Source: an uncultured Lachnospiraceae bacterium (lineage in GTDB: Bacteria; Bacillota; Clostridia; Lachnospirales; Lachnospiraceae). Taken from it: 64,000 bases of DNA. Shown here piece after piece: positions 8,897 to 17,566 of the stretch; the first letter of the stretch is position 1, and the number at the start of each line of letters is the position of its first letter. Below the pieces are notes generated by a model. It did not search any database. It saw only the letters and a program-made list of their open reading frames with translations, and was not told the DNA's origin. Location of the stretch: the NCBI GenBank assembly GCA_945868435.1, contig CAMBLG010000009.1, positions 16,713-80,712 on the forward strand, given 5' to 3'. The translations under genes and the position numbers were made by a program.

Positions 8897-9748
8897 ATGG
8901 CCGAGGATAAGGAGCTTTTGAAAGCGGGGGAACAGAATCCCAAGAGTGAAAAGGAACGAAAAAAAGAAGAAAAAGCCAGAAGAAAGAGGGAGAAGAAACG
9001 CGGCAAGGAAGGCGTTGAGGGAGAGGAAGAAGAAGAAAAAATAGGCAGTAAACTGGTGCTTTTTTTTGTGACGCTTCTTATCATTGCGATATGGCTTGGA
9101 ATCATAGCAATTCTGATCAAGAGTGATGTTGGCGGCTTTGGGTCATCGGTGCTCTATCCGATGCTTAAGGATGTGCCATATGTGAACAAAATCCTTCCGG
9201 AACCGGATGCCGACTATGTGGAGCAGGAAAGCCAGTCCCCATATGGTTCGCTGGATGAAGCTCTGGAGAGGATCAAGGAGCTGGAACAGCAATTGGATAC
9301 AGCGCTGGGGCAGAACGCAGACGACCAGAAGACCATTGATGAATTACAATTGCAGATAGATGAACTGATGGTGTACAAGGAGGAAGAGGCTGCCTTCGAA
9401 AAAGAAAAAGAAAAATTCTATGAAGAGGTTGTCTTTTCAGATGAAGCACCCGATATAAGTGAATATAGGGCGTACTATGAGAGCATTGATCCTGAAAATG
9501 CCGAAGTCCTATATAAACAAGTGATTGAGCAGATTACCTACGACGAAAGTGTCCAGGATTATGTAAAGACGTATTCGCAGATGCAGCCGAAGGATGCCGC
9601 CAAGATCTTTGATCAGATGACGGACAATCTGGGGCTGGTGGCAGACATTCTCTCAAATATGGGAACGAAAACCAGAGCGGATATTCTTGCGGCAATGGAT
9701 GTTGAGACTGCGGCTCGACTGACCGAGATCATGGAACCCAAGAAGTAG
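8897..9748 (+). CDS. MotE/YlxF-like membrane protein with MgtE N-like domain
   Basis: 283 residues. A very basic then acidic cytoplasmic N-terminus (residues 1-50) leads to one membrane segment (LVLFFVTLLIIAIWLGIIAI, about 53-75), a coiled coil (ERIKELEQQLDTALGQ), and a C-terminal helical domain like MgtE N (MQPKDAAKIFDQM, MDVETAARLTEIM). This matches the fliJ-fliK gap protein of Bacillus (ylxF) and MotE of other phyla, a chaperone for stator assembly. Stator assembly is the likely role by homology; it has not been shown here. Confidence 0.8.
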   Translation: MAEDKELLKAGEQNPKSEKERKKEEKARRKREKKRGKEGVEGEEEEEKIGSKLVLFFVTLLIIAIWLGIIAILIKSDVGGFGSSVLYPMLKDVPYVNKILPEPDADYVEQESQSPYGSLDEALERIKELEQQLDTALGQNADDQKTIDELQLQIDELMVYKEEEAAFEKEKEKFYEEVVFSDEAPDISEYRAYYESIDPENAEVLYKQVIEQITYDESVQDYVKTYSQMQPKDAAKIFDQMTDNLGLVADILSNMGTKTRADILAAMDVETAARLTEIMEPKK

Positions 9749-9799
9749 GAATCTGAGGAATGTGCTTATGGACATTCCACAAAAGAAAGGAGGGAATTG

Positions 9800-11242
9800 A
9801 TGACGAGTGCAAATGTATTTAATTGGACTGCTGTAAATGTAAGCCAGACGTTAAATGCAAATGCGAGAGCATCCAGATCAAAGGCTGACAATCCCGAGAT
9901 GGCTTCTGTTTTTGCATCCATGATGAACACAAACTACTCTGCAACTTCGAATCTGTCATCTGATGTGGATTCGAAACATACATCATGGAGCACTTCCGTA
10001 AACGAGACGGATTCTGCAAATGCATACGACCGGTATTCGTATCGGGAGGAGGCAATCGACACAGTGGATGAAAATCCGTTGGCGGATAAGCTGACAGAGG
10101 CTGCTGATGAGCTTGCCGGTTTTGAAGAGGACGCGACGAGGACAGTCGCAGAAACACTTGGGCTCAGTGAGGACCAGGTTATTCAGGCCATGGAAGAATT
10201 AGGGATAACAGCCTTTGATCTAATGGAACCACAGAATCTCATTCAGCTGGTTATGAATCTGACCGGGGCGTCTCAGGAGGCGGAGCTTCTTTTGAATCCT
10301 CAGGTAATGGAGCTCATGAATGGAATGCAGGAACTTGGGACCAGTCTGATGAACCAGCTTCAGCTTCCGATGGAGCAGATGGATGAGCTGGTTGCCCAGA
10401 TGGATCAACTGGAGAATCCACTTCCCATGCCTGAGCAGGAAGGAGCGGTTGTGGCAGAGCCGGTAATGGAAGCAACAGAAAGTGCATCCGAGATGCCGGT
10501 CGCTTCGGCGAATCCAAATGAGGCGACAGTTGGTGAATCTGAAGAAGAACAGCAGACGGTAGTAGAGATTCATGTGGAAGGTGATTCAACGGAACAAGAA
10601 CCGGATGCGGGGACAAAGGATGCTTTTGCAAAAGACAATGACCGTGGAAAAACGGGATTGGAGGCTCATCCGACGCAGAACAGTGAGCAGGCAGTGGGAG
10701 TGCAGAATGTATTTGGCGGATCGGAGACACTGATTATTTCCGAGCAGAACACGATGGATACGCCGTATCTGTCCGCGGATACGATGGAAATCATTGAGCA
10801 GCTTGCGGAGAAGATTAAGGTGTGTATTTCAGAAGGAACCTCTTCTATGGAGATGCAGTTGAACCCCGAGAACCTTGGTAAGGTTTATTTGCAGGTTTCA
10901 TCGAGAGAAGGCGCAATCAATGCACAGCTGACAGCGACAAATGAAGCTGTGAAAAATGCGTTGGAGGTTCAGATGGCTACACTCAGGGAAAACCTGGAGC
11001 AGGCCGGGGTTAAGGTAGATGCCATTGAAGTGACCGTTGCATCCCACGAATTCGAGCGGAATCTGGAACAGGATCAGAAGCGTGAAGAACAAGAGGGAGA
11101 GCGTGCACAGAAAGAGGCGGGACGCAGAAGAAACCTGAATCTGTCATCGCTGGATGAACTGTCTGGTTTGATGTCGGAGGAAGAGGCACTTGTGGCGCAG
11201 ATCATGCGGGATAATGGTAATTCCGTTGATATGTCCGCATAA
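9800..11242 (+). CDS. fliK: Flagellar hook-length control protein FliK
   Basis: Secreted molecular ruler that switches export specificity when the hook is complete. About 480 residues. The N-terminal two thirds is low-complexity and acidic, as is usual. The conserved C-terminal Flg_hook domain is clear: MEMQLNPENLGKVYLQVSSR then LRENLEQAGVKVDAIEVTV. ATG 9800 is preferred over TTG 9797 since AAAGGAGGG (9785-9793) is well spaced. flgD, the hook cap, follows, an arrangement that is common. Confidence 0.9.
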   Translation: MTSANVFNWTAVNVSQTLNANARASRSKADNPEMASVFASMMNTNYSATSNLSSDVDSKHTSWSTSVNETDSANAYDRYSYREEAIDTVDENPLADKLTEAADELAGFEEDATRTVAETLGLSEDQVIQAMEELGITAFDLMEPQNLIQLVMNLTGASQEAELLLNPQVMELMNGMQELGTSLMNQLQLPMEQMDELVAQMDQLENPLPMPEQEGAVVAEPVMEATESASEMPVASANPNEATVGESEEEQQTVVEIHVEGDSTEQEPDAGTKDAFAKDNDRGKTGLEAHPTQNSEQAVGVQNVFGGSETLIISEQNTMDTPYLSADTMEIIEQLAEKIKVCISEGTSSMEMQLNPENLGKVYLQVSSREGAINAQLTATNEAVKNALEVQMATLRENLEQAGVKVDAIEVTVASHEFERNLEQDQKREEQEGERAQKEAGRRRNLNLSSLDELSGLMSEEEALVAQIMRDNGNSVDMSA

Positions 11243-11270
11243 ACGATAAAAAACAAGAAAGGAGAAGCTT

Positions 11271-12152
11271 ATGGCAATACCATCAGCAAAGGTTGAGGAC
11301 GGTAAGCTGGTATATGATTATACCGACAATTCACAGAAAGCAAATACGCCCAGTGGTTCTACCCTGGGATACGATCAGTTTTTGCAGTTGCTGTGCGCGG
11401 AAATGCAGTATCAGGATCCGTTGGAGCCCACAAGCAATACCGAATATGTTGCGCAGCTGGCAACTTTTTCGCAGTTGGAAGCAACGTTATCTCTCCAGGG
11501 AACACAGCAGAGTTCTATGGCAAATGATCTGGTGGGTAAGACCGTGATCATGAAGGTTGTGAATGAGACCACCGGAGCGACAAGCTATGTAGATGGCAAG
11601 GTTGATTATGTTATGAATAAGGATGAAGAGATTTATCTGTCTGTAAATAACAAGCTTTATCCGTTGTCAGATCTGGATACGGTTGCAGATGATGCATATT
11701 ATGAGGCAATGGGACTTGCGAAGTCTGTGGAGAACATGCTGGGACAGCTTCCGGCCGTGGAGAATATTACGGCAGATTATGAGCCGTTGATCAGTCAGGT
11801 GGCAGAACTGTATGACGGCATGACGGACTATCAGAAGGGCTTTGTCAGTGACGAGGCAGTAAAAACTTTAAATGAGTATCGCGCGAAGGTTGAGGAAGAA
11901 GTTAAGAAAGCAAAGACAGCGGCAGAGAATGTGACGCAGTCTATCCAGAATATTATGGAACAGTTACCTTCGGCAGATCAGATCACACTGGAGGACGAAG
12001 ACCTGATAAATCGTATGGGCGAGTTATATGACAGCCTGAACAGTTATCAGAAGAATCTGGTCAGCAGTGATGTGACAAGCAACCTCAAGGCATACCAGGA
12101 TCAGCTTGCGACCTTGAAGGGAGGACAGGAAGAAACAGGGACAGAGGCATAG
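11271..12152 (+). CDS. flgD: Hook capping protein FlgD with two extra C-terminal helical repeats
   Basis: FlgD caps the growing hook. Residues 30-90 hold the conserved region (LGYDQFLQLLCAEMQYQDPL, TEYVAQLATFSQLEA, NDLVGKTV). Residues 100-135 look like the small beta domain (YVDGKVDYV, LYPLSDL). The rest is unusual: two copies of a helical unit, about 150-208 and 222-280, sharing the pattern LPxxxxIT, ELYDxxxxYQKxxVS. The protein is 293 residues. A unit of the same style occurs in the secreted protein at 59656. The extension is in frame and uninterrupted, so it is genuine. Confidence 0.92.
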   Translation: MAIPSAKVEDGKLVYDYTDNSQKANTPSGSTLGYDQFLQLLCAEMQYQDPLEPTSNTEYVAQLATFSQLEATLSLQGTQQSSMANDLVGKTVIMKVVNETTGATSYVDGKVDYVMNKDEEIYLSVNNKLYPLSDLDTVADDAYYEAMGLAKSVENMLGQLPAVENITADYEPLISQVAELYDGMTDYQKGFVSDEAVKTLNEYRAKVEEEVKKAKTAAENVTQSIQNIMEQLPSADQITLEDEDLINRMGELYDSLNSYQKNLVSSDVTSNLKAYQDQLATLKGGQEETGTEA

Positions 12153-12163
12153 GAGGAAAAGGA

Positions 12164-12568
12164 ATGAATCCAATTGCAAGTCAGTTTACGTCCATTGAAC
12201 AGGTAACAGACCAATATTTAAACAAAAAACAGGTTAACAGTCTTGGCAAAACGTCCGATATATCATTTGAGGACATTTTAAGACAACAGCAAAGTCTGGC
12301 AGTTTCCGAGAATTCGGAACTTAAGTTTTCCAAGCACGCAGCCTCAAGACTGGAAAGTCGTAATATTAGCCTTTCCGCAGAACAGAGTGCGAGACTGGAG
12401 AGCGGTGTCGTACAGGCCGAGGCAAAAGGAATTCAGGAGTCACTGGTATTGGTTGATTCTCTTGCTTTCATCGTGAATGTGCCAAACAAGACTGTTGTTA
12501 CAGCAATGGACCAGACGGAAACACAAAACAATGTATTTACAAATATTGATGGCGCGGTAATTATGTGA
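12164..12568 (+). CDS. Flagellar operon protein, TIGR02530 family
   Basis: 134-residue soluble protein. The C-terminal half carries the family pattern: FSKHAASRLESRNISLS, then LVLVDSLAFIVNVPNKTVVT and a final VFTNIDGAVIM. In many clostridia and bacilli this gene lies between flgD and flgE, as here, but its biochemical role is not established. It may belong to hook assembly by context. GGAGGAAAAGG precedes the ATG. Confidence 0.82.
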   Translation: MNPIASQFTSIEQVTDQYLNKKQVNSLGKTSDISFEDILRQQQSLAVSENSELKFSKHAASRLESRNISLSAEQSARLESGVVQAEAKGIQESLVLVDSLAFIVNVPNKTVVTAMDQTETQNNVFTNIDGAVIM

Positions 12569-12617
12569 CAGACGCTGGACTAAGGCAGACACGGAATGTG
12601 GCTGCTGCGGGGGCATC

Positions 12618-12643
12618 GGAATCCCGACCGACAGAAGGATTCC
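12618..12643 (+). other. Intergenic hairpin before flgE
   Basis: GGAATCC (12618-12624) and GGATTCC (12637-12643) form a perfect 7-bp stem with a 12-base loop in the 126-base gap before flgE. It lacks a U tract, so termination is unlikely; processing or mRNA protection is possible. Confidence 0.4.
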
Positions 12644-12667
12644 AACAAACAGACATTTTTATCGGTC

Positions 12668-12704
12668 ATCTCATCATCAGGAGGATAATGCGTTATGATG
12701 AGAT
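12668..12704 (+). promoter_or_regulatory. Inverted repeat enclosing the flgE ribosome-binding site and start codon
   Basis: ATCTCATCAT (12668-12677) is the perfect reverse complement of ATGATGAGAT (12695-12704). In RNA this makes a 10-bp stem; the 17-base loop holds AGGAGG, and both candidate ATG codons (12695, 12698) lie in the 3' arm. The structure could gate translation of the hook protein. Function is inferred from position only. Confidence 0.6.
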
Positions 12705-14152
12705 CACTTTATTCTGCTGTGTCCGGACTTAAGACACATCAGACACGAATGGATGTTATTGGTAACAATATCTCCAACGTTAACACAGAGGCTTTTAAGG
12801 CTTCCAGCGTAAGATTCAGTGAGATCATGTATCAGACTATTTCATCGGCATCTGCAGGTAACGGTGCAACTGGAACCGGCGGTGTCAATGCGAAGCAGAT
12901 CGGTCTGGGTGTATCTACTGCATCTACCACCTGCAGCGTGACGAGTGCAGGTGCATCTGAGACTACAGGTAATCCCTTTGATCTTAGACTGACAGACAGC
13001 CAGACTACGAACTTCTTTATTGTCAGCGACGGAACCAACACCATGTTTACCCGTGCCGGTTCATTCTATGTGGATGGCAACGGATATCTGTGTATGAGCT
13101 CCACCGGTTATACATTACAGGGATGGCAGGTGGATCCGACAACCGGAGAAATCCGTAAGGATACGGTATCGGCGCTTCAGGTTATGTCGCCGGAGAATCA
13201 GGTTGCCGCACCGGAAGCAACGACCAAGGCTTATGTGCCGGGCGTGTTGGACAAAAACGATCCCAATCTGCAGGCGGACGGCGGTTATGTTATGAATCTG
13301 GGATTTTATGATGATCTTGGATATACCTATACGGCCAAGTTTTCCGTAGTGCCGAATTATGAAAATAACGGGACAGACATTATACCGGGAAGTTATCACA
13401 TTACACTGACCGACATCGTCGACAGCGACAGTGAGTCCATTCTTGGCAAGGTTCAGAATATGACGAAAGAACAGCAGATTCAGGCTATTTTCGGAGGTCA
13501 GAATGCAAATGGTTACGATATCCTGTTTGATGTAAATGAGGGTAATTTTATTTCCATCGGCGGCAATGATACTGCCAATAACAACCAGCCGTTTACAAGC
13601 CAGATGCTAAATCTTGCGGCAGGTTTCCCTACGGGCTACACGACAAATCTTGGAAACGGGCAGACTCAGACCAGTAATTTCGGGACAATTGAGATGGATT
13701 TCTCCCGCTGCTCCAATTACAACAATGGCGGAACTTCTACCATGAAGGCCTTAAAGGGTGATACCACCGGTGATGGAGCAGGTAAGAAGCTGGGCGCGTT
13801 GACCGCGATCTCTATTGACCAGGAAGGCAAGGTTTATGGTTCTTATGACAATGGTAACACGGTATTGTTATGCCAGGTTGCAGTTGCACAGTTTGCCAAT
13901 GCATCCGGTCTGGAAAAGGTTGGAAGCAACTGTTACCAGACAACGTTAAACTCCGGTGAGTTTGATGGAATCGGCGTGGAGGTGAATGCAGACGGAAGCA
14001 AGATCAACTCCGGTGAGCTGGAAATGTCCAACGTGGATTTGTCCGGTCAGTTTACGGACATGATCGTTACACAGCGTGGATTCCAGGCAAATTCCCGTGT
14101 AATTACAACTTCAGATACGCTTTTGGAGGAATTGATCAATCTTAAGAGATAA
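12695..14152 (+). CDS. flgE: Flagellar hook protein FlgE
   Basis: Subunit of the hook, the universal joint. 485 residues, within the usual range. N-terminal helix SLYSAVSGLKTHQTRMDVIG and NNISNVNTEAFKAS; C-terminal helix with VTQRGFQANSRVITTSDTLL. The middle is the variable surface domain. Two ATG codons in tandem (12695, 12698) are both possible starts. The initiation region lies inside an inverted repeat, and a strong terminator follows, which makes flgE the last gene of the first block. Confidence 0.96.
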   Translation: MMRSLYSAVSGLKTHQTRMDVIGNNISNVNTEAFKASSVRFSEIMYQTISSASAGNGATGTGGVNAKQIGLGVSTASTTCSVTSAGASETTGNPFDLRLTDSQTTNFFIVSDGTNTMFTRAGSFYVDGNGYLCMSSTGYTLQGWQVDPTTGEIRKDTVSALQVMSPENQVAAPEATTKAYVPGVLDKNDPNLQADGGYVMNLGFYDDLGYTYTAKFSVVPNYENNGTDIIPGSYHITLTDIVDSDSESILGKVQNMTKEQQIQAIFGGQNANGYDILFDVNEGNFISIGGNDTANNNQPFTSQMLNLAAGFPTGYTTNLGNGQTQTSNFGTIEMDFSRCSNYNNGGTSTMKALKGDTTGDGAGKKLGALTAISIDQEGKVYGSYDNGNTVLLCQVAVAQFANASGLEKVGSNCYQTTLNSGEFDGIGVEVNADGSKINSGELEMSNVDLSGQFTDMIVTQRGFQANSRVITTSDTLLEELINLKR

Positions 14153-14183
14153 TAGAAGATGACCGGATTTACAGGTATGTTTG

Positions 14184-14222
14184 GATGGGAAGTGGCTGTT
14201 CGCCATTTCCCATCATTTTTTT
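14184..14222 (+). terminator. Strong intrinsic terminator after flgE
   Basis: GATGGGAAGTGGC (14184-14196) pairs with GCCATTTCCCATC (14202-14214), 13 pairs including one G-U, with loop TGTTC, then seven T. It splits the flagellar region into two transcription blocks. Confidence 0.92.
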
Positions 14223-14254
14223 GCATTTTTTTACGTATTTCAACAAAAAGAAAG

Positions 14255-14283
14255 TAGACAAGAAATCAAAAGTTTAGTAAAAT
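14255..14283 (+). promoter_or_regulatory. Sigma-A-type promoter of the motA block
   Basis: TAGACA (14255-14260), a 17-base spacer and TAAAAT (14278-14283), downstream of the flgE terminator and about 50 bases before motA. It could supply transcription of stator and export genes independently of the rod-hook block. Confidence 0.65.
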
Positions 14284-14332
14284 CATATAAAGGGTGTATT
14301 ATGCCTAATTTGTAAAATGGAAGGTGAACGGT

Positions 14333-15127
14333 TTGGATATAGCATCTCTTATCGGTATTGTCCTTGGTGCAATCATGGTCGTGTTTGGTATCATCTCCAG
14401 TGGTGGTATGTCTGCTTTTAAATACTTTGTTGATGTACCGTCAATCATCATTACACTGGGTGGTTCCATCAGTGGTACGCTGGCTTCCAATAAGCTGCCG
14501 GACTTTATCAACGGATTGAAATGTATATCTTTGGCATTCAAGGGGGGAACTACGGATCCAGCAGACATTATCAAGACGATTATTGATCTGGCGAATGTGG
14601 GAAGAAAGGAAGGCTTGCTTGCTCTAGAGGAAGCAGCCAACAATATAGAGGACGAGTTCTTGAAGAAAGGTATCATGCTTGTAGTTGATGGTACAGACCC
14701 TGAACTTGTCCGGGGAATTTTGGAAACCGATCTGGTATGTCTGGAAGACCGTCACAAGACGGTTATCAGCTTCTGGGAGAAGTGGGCAGAGCTTGGCCCG
14801 GCCTGGGGAATGATCGGTACTTTGGTAGGTCTGGTAATCATGCTTTACAACATGGAGGATGCATCTTCCATCGGACCGGCTATGGCAACGGCTCTTTTGA
14901 CGACACTGTACGGTTCGCTGATCGCAAACTGGCTGTGTAATCCGGTGGCATCCAAGCTGAAAGTGAATAACAGTCTGGAAGTAACACTTCGAAATATTAC
15001 GATAGAGGGACTTCTTTCCATTCAGGCAGGCGAGAATCCTCGCGTTATTGAAGAGAAGCTGAAATCATTCCTTGCTCCTTCTGCCCGCGGCAATGTTGGA
15101 GCTGATGCAGGCGGAGGTGAAGAGTAA
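14333..15127 (+). CDS. motA: Flagellar motor stator protein MotA
   Basis: Membrane subunit of the ion-driven stator. About 264 residues with segments near 5-22 (LIGIVLGAIMVVFGIISSGG), 33-50, 155-180 (GPAWGMIGTLVGLVIML) and 187-205, and a cytoplasmic loop that meets FliG. I prefer TTG 14333 (product begins MDIASLIG, as in relatives) because AAGGTGA lies 5 bases upstream; GTG 14324 would add three residues. motB overlaps the stop by one base. Confidence 0.93.
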   Translation: MDIASLIGIVLGAIMVVFGIISSGGMSAFKYFVDVPSIIITLGGSISGTLASNKLPDFINGLKCISLAFKGGTTDPADIIKTIIDLANVGRKEGLLALEEAANNIEDEFLKKGIMLVVDGTDPELVRGILETDLVCLEDRHKTVISFWEKWAELGPAWGMIGTLVGLVIMLYNMEDASSIGPAMATALLTTLYGSLIANWLCNPVASKLKVNNSLEVTLRNITIEGLLSIQAGENPRVIEEKLKSFLAPSARGNVGADAGGGEE

Positions 15128-15951
15128 TGGCAAGGAAGAGACAGGAAGATCCACCGGCTGGGGCACCGGCGTGGATGTCAACCTTCTCGGATCTGATGAA
15201 TTTGCTTCTATGCTTTTTCGTTCTTTTGTATTCCATGTCTTCGGTGGATGAATCAAAATGGGAACAGGTTGTGGCTTCTCTACAGAGCACCATAAGCATT
15301 TTACCGGCAGGTGGATCTGCTATTGGAGACGGGGAGATGATTTCCGCAGGTGTAAGACAGTTGGAGTTTTTGGATTCTTATTACAACGAGATGGCCAATT
15401 CCAAGGCGGAAGAGGATGCACAGGATCCACAGAATGGCAAAAATTCAGTCTATCAGGAATATCAGGAACAGGCTTTGGAGGAATCTGAACAGATGGCACA
15501 GGAAATCCAGGAGGCTATCAATGGAACAAGCCTGGAGGATATTGTTGAGGTTGAGTTTAACAGCCAGTATGTACAGCTGAATTTGAGCGGTGCGATTTTG
15601 TTTGAATCCGGCAAGGCGGAACTGGTGAAAGAGGCGTACCCAACGGTTGATAAGATCGGACGGATTTTGGAACGATATGCAGAGAATACCATAGAAATTG
15701 AAGGCCATACCGACAATGTTCCAATCAGCTCCAGTCAGTTTGAGAACAATGATGTTCTTTCTATGTACCGGGCGCTTTCCGTGGCAACCTATTTCAGAGA
15801 GAACACGGATTTGAACCCGGCTAATATTAAGTCGTCCGGGCGTGGAGATTATGTTCCGGTTGCAGACAATTCGACAGCAGAAGGCAGAGCCAGAAATCGC
15901 CGGGTTGAGATTAAAATCTACAACTCTTACAGTTCAGGAACGAATGAATAA
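15127..15951 (+). CDS. motB: Flagellar motor stator protein MotB
   Basis: Peptidoglycan-anchored stator subunit, 274 residues. One membrane helix at about 20-40 (LMNLLLCFFVLLYSMSS) is preceded by the proton-channel aspartate Asp22 in TFSDLMN. A C-terminal OmpA-like peptidoglycan-binding domain is marked by IEIEGHTDNVPI and GRARNRRVEIKI. The ATG overlaps the motA stop (TAATG), which implies coupled translation. Confidence 0.96.
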   Translation: MARKRQEDPPAGAPAWMSTFSDLMNLLLCFFVLLYSMSSVDESKWEQVVASLQSTISILPAGGSAIGDGEMISAGVRQLEFLDSYYNEMANSKAEEDAQDPQNGKNSVYQEYQEQALEESEQMAQEIQEAINGTSLEDIVEVEFNSQYVQLNLSGAILFESGKAELVKEAYPTVDKIGRILERYAENTIEIEGHTDNVPISSSQFENNDVLSMYRALSVATYFRENTDLNPANIKSSGRGDYVPVADNSTAEGRARNRRVEIKIYNSYSSGTNE

Positions 15952-15969
15952 AGGAAGAGGTTTGAGAAG

Positions 15970-16518
15970 ATGAAGAAAAATCTGATTTCTGTATTAATTT
16001 TAGCATTGGTGTTTGCAAACTTTGTACTTACGGCACTTCTTATGTTTACGGTGATGCCGCAGACAAAGAAGGCAAATGAATTGATTGACAAGGTGTGTGC
16101 GGCAATTGATCTTGACCTCAACAGTGGTGCGGCGAATGCATTGGGCAATATTCCGATGGACCAGCGTGAGGAGTACAAGGTCAACGGCGGTGCGGACATT
16201 ACCACCAGCCTTGCACCGAGTGTAGATCCGCAGACAGGGCAGTCTGAGAGCAAGTCTCATTATGCAGTTGTGAATGTGACGCTTGTGCTTTATACCGAGA
16301 GTGAGAAACACGAAACCTATACGCAGGAGTTTTTGGCTGGGCAGGATACGTCCATTATGAATTCGATCCAGAAGACGTTGTCTCAGTATACCATTGAAGA
16401 AGTGAGGGAGTCGTCGACCAAGGAAGAAATTCAGGAAATTATTCTGCAGGATATGCAGGCTATGTTTGGTGGAGATTATGTGATTGCGGTGAATTTTTCA
16501 AAGTTCCAGCAGGAATAA
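15970..16518 (+). CDS. fliL: Flagellar basal body-associated protein FliL
   Basis: Single-pass membrane protein that surrounds the stator and modulates torque. 182 residues with an N-terminal membrane segment (LISVLILALVFANFVLTALL) and an extracytoplasmic domain. The C-terminus reads IILQDMQAMFGGDYVIAVNF, close to the FliL pattern ending in a short beta strand. Sequence conservation is modest; position between motB and fliM is decisive. Confidence 0.88.
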   Translation: MKKNLISVLILALVFANFVLTALLMFTVMPQTKKANELIDKVCAAIDLDLNSGAANALGNIPMDQREEYKVNGGADITTSLAPSVDPQTGQSESKSHYAVVNVTLVLYTESEKHETYTQEFLAGQDTSIMNSIQKTLSQYTIEEVRESSTKEEIQEIILQDMQAMFGGDYVIAVNFSKFQQE

Positions 16519-16532
16519 GTTTTAAACAGGCG

Positions 16533-16547
16533 ACCGGATAATCCGGT
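16533..16547. other. Palindrome in the fliL-fliM gap
   Basis: ACCGGATAATCCGGT is a perfect palindrome around a central A. As RNA it gives only a 5-bp stem with a 5-base loop. No U tract follows. Function unknown; it may be incidental. Confidence 0.35.
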
Positions 16548-16581
16548 TCGTTTGATGATAGTTACAGGCGGTGAAGGACGA

Positions 16582-17562
16582 ATGGGTGACGTATTATCTC
16601 AAAATGAGATAGACAGTTTGCTGGCAGCACTTACGACCGGTGAACTTGATGTTGAAGAAATAAAAGAGAATAATGAAAAACAGGTTAAAAATTATGATTT
16701 TGCCCGTCCTTCCAAGTTCTCCAAGGAACATCTGCGTACGCTGGAAATTATTTTTGAGCATTATGGAAGGCTTTTGTCTACAAACCTTCCGGTGTATTTG
16801 CGTAAGAATGTTCAGGTGGAGGTTATGAACTCGGAGGCAGTTACATACTCTGAGTTTTCCAATGCATTGAGTAATCCGGTTCTTTTGGGAATCGTGAATT
16901 TTGCTCCTCTGCAGGGCAACATCATCATCGAGATGGCGTCTTCTCTGGGCTATTGCATCGTGGATCGTATGTTGGGAGGACGCGGAGAACCAATGGATAA
17001 GGTTCGTGAGTTTTCAGAGATCGAGCTATTGATTATTGAGCGCATTATTATTGTATGTGTGAATCTCCTTCGCGAACCGTGGGAGAATGTGGTGGATATC
17101 CACCCAAGACTTGAGCGCATTGAGACTAATTCCCAGTACGCACAGATCATATCACCAAGCGAGATGATTGCAATTGTTACAATTAATCTGAAAATCGGTG
17201 ATGTAGAGGGTTTGATGAATATCTGTCTTCCGTTTATTACACTGGAGGACGTTATTGATAAGTTGAATACGAAATACTGGTATGCCAACATGACTGCCCA
17301 GGATGATACGGATTACAAGGAGGCGATTGAGCTTCTGATCCAGAAAGCACAGATTCCTGTCAAAGCGGTGCTTGGTAACAGTGTGATTTCGGTCAACGAT
17401 TTTGCAACGCTCCAGCGGGGAGATATTATCCGACTGGATCGTAAGGTGGACGACGAGTTGGATGTCTATGTGGGCAATATTCGTAAGTTCACAGCTCTGC
17501 CGGGATCGGCAGGGGATGATTATGCAGTCAGGATCACTTCGGTGATCAGAGAGGAGCAATAA
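16582..17562 (+). CDS. fliM: Flagellar motor switch protein FliM
   Basis: C-ring protein that binds CheY-P and sets rotation sense. 326 residues from ATG 16582; GGCGGTGA lies 7 bases upstream, and the in-frame TTG at 16552 is not supported. The CheY-binding peptide LSQNEIDSLLAAL is at residues 5-17. The CheC-like middle domain and the C-terminal SpoA domain (LGNSVISVNDFATLQRGDII) are present. fliY follows after 4 bases. Confidence 0.96.
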   Translation: MGDVLSQNEIDSLLAALTTGELDVEEIKENNEKQVKNYDFARPSKFSKEHLRTLEIIFEHYGRLLSTNLPVYLRKNVQVEVMNSEAVTYSEFSNALSNPVLLGIVNFAPLQGNIIIEMASSLGYCIVDRMLGGRGEPMDKVREFSEIELLIIERIIIVCVNLLREPWENVVDIHPRLERIETNSQYAQIISPSEMIAIVTINLKIGDVEGLMNICLPFITLEDVIDKLNTKYWYANMTAQDDTDYKEAIELLIQKAQIPVKAVLGNSVISVNDFATLQRGDIIRLDRKVDDELDVYVGNIRKFTALPGSAGDDYAVRITSVIREEQ

Positions 17563-17566
17563 GAGT

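Noticed and set aside
14223..14332. Sigma-28 promoter before motA
   Set aside because: No TAAA-N15-CCGATAT-like pair; a sigma-A-type promoter with 17-base spacing explains the region.
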